Assembly: GCF_010723735.1 (NCBI RefSeq) | Contig: NZ_BLLB01000002.1 | Coordinates: forward strand, 3,100,001 to 3,164,000 | Direction of reading: 5' to 3' | Origin: Mycolicibacterium hippocampi | GTDB taxonomy: Bacteria > Actinomycetota > Actinomycetes > Mycobacteriales > Mycobacteriaceae | DNA length: 64,000 nucleotides | Shown: piece after piece, positions 57,352-64,000 of the stretch | How the letters are laid out: each line of letters begins with the position of its first letter | Numbering within the stretch: position 1 is the first letter of the stretch | The notes under the pieces: model-generated | Seen by the model: only the letters and a program-made list of their open reading frames with translations | The model's database searches: none | Told to the model about the DNA's origin: nothing | Made by a program: the position numbers and the translations under genes

Positions 57352-59424
57352 ATGAGCGCCCCCGCCAGCACCGCCCCAGCAGCCCCGATCCGGGTCGCTG
57401 CCGGGACGACCGCAGGGCAGGCGGTACGTGACGCCGGCTTGCCGGCCAGGGGAGCGTCCGACGCCGTGGTCGTCGTGCGCGATGCCGACGGGCGACTGCG
57501 CGACCTGTCGTGGGTGCCCGACGTCGAGGTCGAGGTCACACCCGTGGCGGCCGACACCGAGGACGGACGAAGCGTCATCCGCCATTCGGCCGCCCACGTC
57601 CTCGCCCAGGCGGTGCAGGCGCTGTTCCCCGACGCCCGGCTCGGCATCGGTCCCCCGATCACCGACGGGTTCTATTACGACTTCGAGGTCGCCGAACCGT
57701 TCACCCCGGAGGATCTCGAGGCGCTCGAGAAGCGGATGCGCCAGATCGTCAAGGACGGCCAGCTGTTCTCGCGGCGGGTGTACGAGTCCAAGGACGCCGC
57801 CCGCGAAGAGCTCGCCGGCGAGCCGTACAAGCTCGAACTCATCGACGACAAGTCCGGTGACCCCGACGTCATGGAGGTCGGTGGGGACGAGCTGACTGCT
57901 TACGACAATCTCAATCCCCGTACCCGCGAACGGGTTTGGGGTGACCTGTGCCGCGGCCCGCACATCCCCACCACCCGCTACATCCCGGCGTTCAAGTTGA
58001 CCCGCAGTTCGGCCGCCTACTGGCGTGGCGATCAGGACAACGCGAGCCTGCAGCGCATCTACGGCACGGCGTGGGAGTCGCAGGAAGCACTCGACCGGCA
58101 CCTCGAACTGCTCGAGGAGGCTCAGCGTCGCGATCACCGCCGCCTCGGTGCGGAGCTCGACCTGTTCAGCTTTCCCGACGAGATCGGATCGGGTCTTCCG
58201 GTCTTCCACCCCAAGGGCGGCATCGTGCGGCGCGAGCTGGAGGACTATTCCCGCCGCAAGCACATCGAGGCCGGGTACGAGTTCGTCAACACCCCACACA
58301 TCACCAAGGCGCAGCTGTTCCACACCTCCGGGCACCTCGACTGGTACGCGGACGGGATGTTCCCGCCGATGCACATCGATGCCGAGCTCAACGATGACGG
58401 CACTGTCCGCAAGCCCGGACAGGACTACTACCTCAAGCCGATGAACTGCCCGATGCACTGTCTGATATTCCGGGCGCGGGGCCGGTCGTATCGCGAGCTT
58501 CCGTTGCGCGCCTTCGAGTTCGGCGCGGTCTACCGGTACGAGAAGTCGGGTGTGGTGCACGGCCTGACCCGGGTGCGTGGGCTGACGATGGACGATGCGC
58601 ACATCTTCTGCACCCGCGATCAGATGCGCGGCGAGCTCGCCTCGCTGCTGCAGTTCATCCTCGACCTGCTCAGCGACTACGGCCTGCAGGATTTCTACCT
58701 GGAGCTCTCCACGAAGGACCCGAAGAAGTTCGTCGGCTCCGATGAGATCTGGGAAGAGGCCACCAACACCCTCGCGCAGGTGGCCGCCGAGTCCGGTCTG
58801 GAACTGGTTCCCGATCCGGGCGGTGCGGCCTTCTACGGCCCGAAGATCTCGGTGCAGGCCCGCGACGCGCTCGGCCGCAGTTGGCAGATGTCGACCATCC
58901 AACTGGACTTCAACTTCCCCGAGCGCTTCGAACTCGAGTACACCGCCGCGGACGGCAGCCGGCAACGTCCGGTGATGATCCATCGCGCGCTGTTCGGCTC
59001 CATCGAGCGGTTCTTCGGCATCCTCACCGAGCACTATGCGGGCGCGTTCCCGGCCTGGCTGGCGCCGGTGCAGGTGGTGGCCATCCCGGTCGCCGACGGC
59101 CACGTCGACTACCTCGACGACGTGGTGACCAGGCTGCGCAAGCACGGCATCCGTGCCGAGGTCGACGCCAGCGACGATCGGATGGCCAAGAAGATCGTCA
59201 ACCACACCAATCAGAAGGTGCCGTTCATGCTGCTCGCGGGCGACCGCGATGTGGAAGCGGGCGCGGTGTCGTTCCGGTTCGGTGACCGCACGCAGATCAA
59301 CGCAGTTCCGTGCGACGTCGCGATCGCGGCCATCGTCGACTGGGTGGCGCGCCGGGAGAACGCCACGCCCACCGCGGAACTCGTCGTCCTCGGCTCGGAC
59401 GGCCCTGTTGCAGGCGAGGGGTGA
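57352..59424 (+). CDS. thrS: threonyl-tRNA synthetase
   Basis: 690 residues. TGS and editing domains at the N-terminus ([13 protein letters not shown], then the second HxxxC editing site), class II catalytic core with motif 2 FRYE-like YRYEKSG and zinc-binding Cys/His (MNCPMHC, and [13 protein letters not shown] as motif 3), and the anticodon-binding C-terminal domain. The N-terminal 20 residues are unusually Ala-rich, as in mycobacterial ThrRS. First gene of the PIM operon; HIT gene starts 2 bases after its stop. Confidence 0.96.
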   Translation: MSAPASTAPAAPIRVAAGTTAGQAVRDAGLPARGASDAVVVVRDADGRLRDLSWVPDVEVEVTPVAADTEDGRSVIRHSAAHVLAQAVQALFPDARLGIGPPITDGFYYDFEVAEPFTPEDLEALEKRMRQIVKDGQLFSRRVYESKDAAREELAGEPYKLELIDDKSGDPDVMEVGGDELTAYDNLNPRTRERVWGDLCRGPHIPTTRYIPAFKLTRSSAAYWRGDQDNASLQRIYGTAWESQEALDRHLELLEEAQRRDHRRLGAELDLFSFPDEIGSGLPVFHPKGGIVRRELEDYSRRKHIEAGYEFVNTPHITKAQLFHTSGHLDWYADGMFPPMHIDAELNDDGTVRKPGQDYYLKPMNCPMHCLIFRARGRSYRELPLRAFEFGAVYRYEKSGVVHGLTRVRGLTMDDAHIFCTRDQMRGELASLLQFILDLLSDYGLQDFYLELSTKDPKKFVGSDEIWEEATNTLAQVAAESGLELVPDPGGAAFYGPKISVQARDALGRSWQMSTIQLDFNFPERFELEYTAADGSRQRPVMIHRALFGSIERFFGILTEHYAGAFPAWLAPVQVVAIPVADGHVDYLDDVVTRLRKHGIRAEVDASDDRMAKKIVNHTNQKVPFMLLAGDRDVEAGAVSFRFGDRTQINAVPCDVAIAAIVDWVARRENATPTAELVVLGSDGPVAGEG

Positions 59425-59425
59425 C

Positions 59426-59977
59426 GTGGATCCGGAGGACACGATCGTAGACCGCGGCGTCGGCGACCCGGACCACCTGCAGCGGCTGTGGACGCCACAC
59501 CGGATGTCCTACATCGCCGAGGCGCCGATGAAGACCGGTCGCGCCACCACCACCGAGCCGTTCAGCGACATCCCCACGATGTCCGACGAGGACGGCCTGG
59601 TCGTGGCCCGGGGCGAGCTGGTCTACGCCGTGCTCAATCTGTACCCGTACAACCCTGGTCATCTGATGGTGGTGCCCTACCGCCGGGTGTCCGAGCTCGA
59701 GGATCTCACCGTCGAGGAGGGCGCCGAGCTGATGGCTTTCGCGCAGAAGGCGATCCGGGTCATCAAGGCGGTTTCGCAGCCCCACGGGTTCAACGTCGGC
59801 CTCAACCTCGGTCACTCGGCGGGCGGCAGCCTGGCCGAGCACCTGCACATGCATGTGGTTCCGCGGTGGGGCGGTGACGCCAACTTCATCACGATCATCG
59901 GGGATTCCAAGGTCATCCCGCAGTTGCTGCGGGACACCCGCCAGCTGTTGGCCACCGAGTGGGAAAACCAGCGGTGA
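59426..59977 (+). CDS. HIT-family hydrolase/phosphorylase (Rv2613c-type)
   Basis: 183 residues from GTG 59426. HIT motif AEHLHMHVVPRW (H-x-H-x-H) near residue 145. The M. tuberculosis counterpart is an Ap4A phosphorylase. Overlaps pgsA by 4 bases. Confidence 0.9.
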   Translation: MDPEDTIVDRGVGDPDHLQRLWTPHRMSYIAEAPMKTGRATTTEPFSDIPTMSDEDGLVVARGELVYAVLNLYPYNPGHLMVVPYRRVSELEDLTVEEGAELMAFAQKAIRVIKAVSQPHGFNVGLNLGHSAGGSLAEHLHMHVVPRWGGDANFITIIGDSKVIPQLLRDTRQLLATEWENQR

Positions 59978-60645
59978 GTGACTTCTACCTGATGACCCGC
60001 GCGGCGTACGCGAAGCTGTCGCGGCCGGTGGCCAAAGGGGCGCTGCGCCTGGGGTTGACGCCCGACAGCGTGACCATCCTCGGCACCGCGGGTGCGGTGC
60101 TGGGCGCGCTCACGCTGTTCCCGATCGGGCAGCTGTTCGCGGGTGCGTTCGTCGTCGCGTTCTTCGTCCTCGCCGACATGCTCGACGGGGCGATGGCCCG
60201 CGAACGTGGTGGCGGCACCCGCTTCGGGTCGGTCCTCGACGCCACCTGCGACCGGATCAGCGACGGCGCGGTGTTCTGCGGGTTGCTCTGGTGGGCGGCG
60301 TTCGGACTCGAGAATGCCGCGCTGGTGGTCGCCACGATGATCTGCCTGGTGTCGTCGCAGGTGATCTCCTACATCAAGGCCCGCGCGGAAGCCAGCGGGC
60401 TGACCGGCGACGGCGGCATCATCGAGCGACCCGAGCGGCTGGTGATCATCCTGCTCGGTGCCTGGCTGTCCGATCTGCCGTTCGTCCCGCTGCCGTGGGT
60501 GCTCGACGCCGCGATGTGGGCGCTGGCGGTGGCCAGCGTGGTGACGGTCGGGCAACGGTTGCACAGCGTGCGGACCTCGACGGGGGCGATGGATCGGCTC
60601 ACGGTCACCGACAGCGGTGAGAAACCCGAGTCCGGGGAACAATGA
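59974..60645 (+). CDS. pgsA: phosphatidylinositol-phosphate synthase (CDP-alcohol phosphatidyltransferase)
   Basis: 223 residues from GTG 59974. CDP-alcohol signature DMLDGAMARERGGGTRFGSV followed by DATCDRISD (D-G-x2-A-R-x8-G-x3-D-x3-D). Six membrane helices. Joins CDP-diacylglycerol with inositol phosphate, the first step to PI and PIMs. Overlaps both neighbours. Confidence 0.94.
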   Translation: MSDFYLMTRAAYAKLSRPVAKGALRLGLTPDSVTILGTAGAVLGALTLFPIGQLFAGAFVVAFFVLADMLDGAMARERGGGTRFGSVLDATCDRISDGAVFCGLLWWAAFGLENAALVVATMICLVSSQVISYIKARAEASGLTGDGGIIERPERLVIILLGAWLSDLPFVPLPWVLDAAMWALAVASVVTVGQRLHSVRTSTGAMDRLTVTDSGEKPESGEQ

Positions 60646-61598
60646 CGAAGCACCCGGCCGGTGCCAACACCGATCGCGGCGCCTTTCTCAGCCCCCCCGG
60701 CTCCTGGGGTGGCCATCTCGCCGACTGGGGTTATGCGACCGGGTGGCGGTTGGTCCGCGCGGCTCCGGAGGTCGTGGCGCGCAATGCGTTCGGTTTCGGC
60801 GCCCAACTCGCGGCGCGTAACGGCGGTCCCGACCAGTTGCGCAGGAACCTGGCCCGGGTGATCGGGGCGGCTCCCGAGCAGGTGCCGGATGCGCTGATCC
60901 GTGCTTCGCTCGCCTCTTACGCCCGATACTGGCGGGAGGCGTTCCGATTGCCGTCGATGGATCACGCAAAACTGGGCGCACAACTGAGTGTCCAGGGCAT
61001 CGACCTGCTGTGGACGGCGTTGGAGCAGGGCCGCGGGGCGGTGCTGGCGCTGCCACACAGCGGCAACTGGGACATGGCCGGGGTGTGGCTGGTGCAGAAC
61101 CACGGCACCTTCGCCACCGTCGCCGAGCGCCTCAAGCCCGAATCGCTCTACCACCGCTTCCTGGCCTACCGGGAGCGGTTGGGATTCGAAGTGGTGCCGT
61201 TGTCGGGAGGCGAGAGGCCGCCCTTCGAGGTGCTCTGTGACCGGCTCCGCGACAACGGCGTGGTGTGCCTGATGGCCGACCGTGACATGACCCGCACCGG
61301 AGTGCAGGTGAACTTCTTCGGTGAGGCGAGCCGGCTGCCCGCAGGCCCGGCCAGGCTGGCCGTCCAGACCGGGGCGGCGCTGTTTCCGGTGCACTGCTGG
61401 TTCGAGGGCCAGGGCTGGGGCATGCGGGTCTACCCGGAGGTGAACACTTCGTCGGGCGACCTGGTGGCCATCACCCAGGCGTTGGCGGACCGGTTCGCCG
61501 TGAACATCGCCGCGCACCCGGCCGATTGGCACATGATGCAGCCGCAGTGGGTCGCCGACCTGTCGGAGGAGCGCAGGGCCCGGTTGGAGGCCACCTGA
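60642..61598 (+). CDS. patA: phosphatidylinositol mannoside acyltransferase
   Basis: 318 residues. LPLAT/HtrB-type fold with catalytic HSGNWD (H-x4-D) and a following VCLMADRDM. Acylates the mannose of PIM1/PIM2 at the inner membrane face. ATGA-type overlap with pgsA, one-base overlap with pimA. Confidence 0.93.
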   Translation: MTKHPAGANTDRGAFLSPPGSWGGHLADWGYATGWRLVRAAPEVVARNAFGFGAQLAARNGGPDQLRRNLARVIGAAPEQVPDALIRASLASYARYWREAFRLPSMDHAKLGAQLSVQGIDLLWTALEQGRGAVLALPHSGNWDMAGVWLVQNHGTFATVAERLKPESLYHRFLAYRERLGFEVVPLSGGERPPFEVLCDRLRDNGVVCLMADRDMTRTGVQVNFFGEASRLPAGPARLAVQTGAALFPVHCWFEGQGWGMRVYPEVNTSSGDLVAITQALADRFAVNIAAHPADWHMMQPQWVADLSEERRARLEAT

Positions 61599-62755
61599 TG
61601 CGCATCGGCATGGTCTGCCCGTACTCGTTCGATGTCCCCGGCGGCGTGCAATCGCACGTGCTGCAGCTCGCCGAGGTGATGCACCGCCGCGGCCACGACG
61701 TCAGCGTGCTGGCGCCGGCCTCGGCCGGCGTGCACGGCTCCCTTCCGGACTACGTGGTGTCCGGGGGCAGGGCCATCCCGATCCGCTACAACGGGTCGGT
61801 GGCCCGACTGCGTTTCGGACCGGCCACCCATCGCAGGGTCAAGAAATGGCTCCAGCAGGGGGAGTTCGACGTCCTGCACCTGCACGAGCCGAACGCCCCC
61901 AGCCTGTCGATGTTGGCGCTCAACATTGCCGAGGGGCCGATCGTCGCGACATTTCACACCTCGACGACGAAGTCACTGACGCTGTCGGTGTTCGAGCCGT
62001 TCCTCCGGCCGATGCACGAGAAGATCGTCGGCCGGATCGCAGTCTCGGATCTGGCTCGGCGCTGGCAGATGGAAGCTCTGGGCAGCGACGCCGTGGAGAT
62101 TCCGAACGGAGTGGATGTCGGGTCGTTCGCGACGGCGCCACGGCTGCCGGGATACCCGCGTGCCGGCAAGACCGTGCTGTTCCTGGGGCGTTTTGATGAA
62201 CCCCGCAAGGGGATGGCGGTGCTGCTCGGTGCGCTGCCCGCGCTCGTCGAGCGGTTCGCCGACATCGAGATCCTCGTGGTGGGCCGAGGCGACGAGGCCG
62301 AGCTGCGCGCCGCGGCGGGCCCGCTGGCCGATCGGCTGCGGTTCCTGGGCCAGGTCGACGATGCCGGCAAGGCCTCGGCGATGCGCAGCGCAGACGTGTA
62401 CTGCGCACCCAACACCGGCGGGGAGAGCTTCGGCATCGTCCTGGTGGAGGCGATGGCCGCCGGGACCGCAGTCGTGGCCAGTGACCTCGACGCGTTCCGG
62501 CGGGTACTCGCGGACGGCGAGGCTGGGCGGTTGGTCCCTGTCGACGACCCTGCCGGGCTGGCCGCCGGGCTGATCGAGGTTCTCGCCGATGACGTCGTCC
62601 GGCAGCGCTACATCGACTTCGCAGCGGTGTCGGTGCAGCGCTACGACTGGTCGGTCGTCGGCGAGCAGATCATGCGGGTCTACGAGACGGTCGCAGGATC
62701 GGGCACGAAGGTGCAGGTGGCGGGTAATCGAGAAGCCACGGGGAGAACAACTTGA
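61598..62755 (+). CDS. pimA: phosphatidylinositol mannosyltransferase PimA
   Basis: 385 residues from ATG 61598. GT4 glycosyltransferase: MRIGMVCPYSFDVPGGVQSH at the N-terminus, HLHEPNAPS, and nucleotide-sugar site FLGRFDEPRKG with EX7E pattern in GESFGIVLVEAMAAG. Transfers the first mannose from GDP-mannose to PI. Overlaps the NUDIX gene. Confidence 0.96.
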   Translation: MRIGMVCPYSFDVPGGVQSHVLQLAEVMHRRGHDVSVLAPASAGVHGSLPDYVVSGGRAIPIRYNGSVARLRFGPATHRRVKKWLQQGEFDVLHLHEPNAPSLSMLALNIAEGPIVATFHTSTTKSLTLSVFEPFLRPMHEKIVGRIAVSDLARRWQMEALGSDAVEIPNGVDVGSFATAPRLPGYPRAGKTVLFLGRFDEPRKGMAVLLGALPALVERFADIEILVVGRGDEAELRAAAGPLADRLRFLGQVDDAGKASAMRSADVYCAPNTGGESFGIVLVEAMAAGTAVVASDLDAFRRVLADGEAGRLVPVDDPAGLAAGLIEVLADDVVRQRYIDFAAVSVQRYDWSVVGEQIMRVYETVAGSGTKVQVAGNREATGRTT

Positions 62756-63795
62756 TTCCGTGGGTCACCGCGGTCCTGATCGCTGTGCTGGTCGCGGCCG
62801 TTCTGGTGGTGGGTGTCTGGGCGTTCCAGACCGCAAACCGTCTCGACAGGTTGCACGTGCGCTACGACCTGTCGTGGCAGGCACTCGACGGGGCGCTGGC
62901 CCGCAGAGCGGTGGTGGCACGAGCGGTCGCCGTCGACGCCTACGGCCGGGGACCGGAAGGCAGGCGCCTGGCTGCGCTTGCGGACGCCGCCGAGAGGGCG
63001 CCGCGGTCAGGCAGGGAAACGGCCGAAAACGAGCTGTCCTGGGCGCTGGCCCAGGTTGATCCGGCGTGGCTGCCTGTGGCGTTGATCGCCGAGCTGGCCG
63101 ACGCGGAGGCGCGCGTGCTGCTGGCGCGCCGCTTCCACAACGACGCCGTCCGCGACACGCTGGCCCTGCGCGAACGCCCCGCCGTCCGCATTCTGCGGCT
63201 CGGTGGGACCGCCGCATTGCCAACCTATTTCGAGATCTCCGAGGGCGGCGAGGTGTCGCCCCGTGAGACGGTGCCTGCGAACCGGCGGACATCTGCACGT
63301 GTGGTGCTGCTCGACGATGACGGCTCCGTGCTGCTGCTGCGCGGCTCCGATCCTGCGGTCCCCGCCAGTGCCGCGTCGGCCCCCCGGTGGTGGTTCACCA
63401 TCGGAGGCGCTGCCCAGGTCGGGGAGTCGCTGGCGCAGACGGCGGCCCGCGAACTCGAGGAGGAGACCGGGCTGAAGGTGACCGCCGAGGATCTGGTCGG
63501 TCCGGTGTGGCGTCGCGACGCCGTCATCGACTTCAACGGCTCGGTGATCCGCAGTGAGGAGATCTACTTCGTCCACCGGACGAGGCGGTTCGAGCCGTCC
63601 GAATCGGGGCGCTCCGGCCTGGAGCGGACCTACATCACCGACCACCGGTGGTGCGATGCGACAATGATCGACGAACTGGTCGCCGGTGGTGAGACGGTGT
63701 ACCCGCTGCAGTTGGGCGAGCTCCTGGGCGAGGCGAATGCGCTGGCCGACGCATCGGACGTGGCGACCGAGAGGCCGTTGCGGCCGATCCGGTGA
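62752..63795 (+). CDS. membrane-anchored NUDIX hydrolase
   Basis: 347 residues from TTG 62752 (TTGA overlap with pimA). A single N-terminal helix, a charged helical middle, then a NUDIX domain with box GAAQVGESLAQTAARELEEE followed by TGL. Corresponds in position to Rv2609c. Substrate unknown. Confidence 0.88.
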   Translation: MIPWVTAVLIAVLVAAVLVVGVWAFQTANRLDRLHVRYDLSWQALDGALARRAVVARAVAVDAYGRGPEGRRLAALADAAERAPRSGRETAENELSWALAQVDPAWLPVALIAELADAEARVLLARRFHNDAVRDTLALRERPAVRILRLGGTAALPTYFEISEGGEVSPRETVPANRRTSARVVLLDDDGSVLLLRGSDPAVPASAASAPRWWFTIGGAAQVGESLAQTAARELEEETGLKVTAEDLVGPVWRRDAVIDFNGSVIRSEEIYFVHRTRRFEPSESGRSGLERTYITDHRWCDATMIDELVAGGETVYPLQLGELLGEANALADASDVATERPLRPIR

Positions 63796-63881
63796 CGGCG
63801 GCTCGTCACGGCGGCGTACACCGGATCAATGGATTTGCCGCCGCCCTTAGACTGGATCAGTAGCGATTGAAGGAGATCACG

Positions 63882-64000
63882 GTGGAATCCGAAATGCCTG
63901 GGGAAGGCCTGGGGGCACCGCCCGCCCGCGGGACTGCGCGGGTCAAGCGCGGTATGGCCGAGATGCTCAAGGGTGGCGTCATCATGGACGTCGTCACCCC
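63882..64000 (+). CDS. pdxS: pyridoxal 5'-phosphate synthase subunit PdxS, N-terminal part
   Basis: 39 complete codons from GTG 63882 with AAGGAG upstream; cut by the window edge. [20 protein letters not shown] followed by VVTP is the well-known PdxS N-terminus, with the Lys/Asp of the ribose 5-phosphate site. With PdxT it makes vitamin B6. Confidence 0.95.
   Translation, partial: MESEMPGEGLGAPPARGTARVKRGMAEMLKGGVIMDVVT

Noticed and set aside
57244..59442. 732-codon open frame opposite thrS
   Set aside because: It is exactly antisense to the well-supported thrS gene and its composition is what a high-G+C antisense frame gives; no domain is seen.

Overview
The window is chromosomal DNA of a mycobacterium, most likely a fast-growing or environmental species (Mycolicibacterium-type). 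The evidence is the very high G+C, the gene run thrS–HIT–pgsA–patA–pimA–NUDIX–pdxS at the right end (the order known from M. tuberculosis Rv2614c–Rv2606c), a DevR/DosR regulator almost identical to the tuberculosis protein, and many short secreted mycobacterial proteins.

Layout. 1–5380: ordinary chromosome (AraC fragment, secreted proteins, a Ser/Thr kinase, a secreted thermonuclease-fold protein, a UDG-family protein). 5455–9430: decayed prophage pieces (tape-measure C-terminus, small membrane protein, HTH gene, a frameshifted gene, terminase small subunit). 9497–16265: an A+T-richer accessory block with a large CHAT-protease protein, an IS21-type element (copy 1), a protein with two RusA-fold-like halves, and a divergent membrane-anchored protein. 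16409–32871: a 16.4 kb integrated element related to the M. tuberculosis phiRv2 prophage-like element. It lies between two copies of a 28-bp core taken from the 3' end of a tRNA-Val gene. It carries integrase, excisionase, primase-polymerase, a DUF3631 ATPase and small phage-like genes, but no capsid, protease or large terminase. Where structural genes would be expected it carries cargo: a PD-(D/E)xK-like nuclease, a divergent three-gene wHTH / large-protein / AAA-STAND ATPase module, and IS21 copy 2. 32844–33870: tRNAs Val(GAC), Cys, Gly and Val(CAC).

33197–64000 is core chromosome. It holds a spermidine-synthase-like membrane protein, an esterase, an acyltransferase-3/SGNH protein, a molybdate operon (Mop regulator, modA, modB, modC), a DUF4032 kinase-like protein, and a sugar ABC importer with its LacI regulator and a divergent GH13 alpha-glucosidase. 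A dormancy-type cluster follows (two Acg-family nitroreductases, a universal stress protein, DevR without an adjacent DevS), then GAF-ANTAR, DUF1990, thioesterase and PGPGW proteins. The window ends with the tightly overlapping thrS to NUDIX operon for phosphatidylinositol and PIM synthesis, and the start of pdxS.

The two most promising uncharacterised systems are (a) the CHAT protease plus duplicated RusA-like protein (9588–14977), which were neighbours with a 56-nt spacer before IS copy 1 inserted, and (b) the satellite cargo module at 25114–28448. Several disrupted genes differ from an intact reading only by single-base homopolymer changes, so part of the apparent decay may be sequencing or assembly error.
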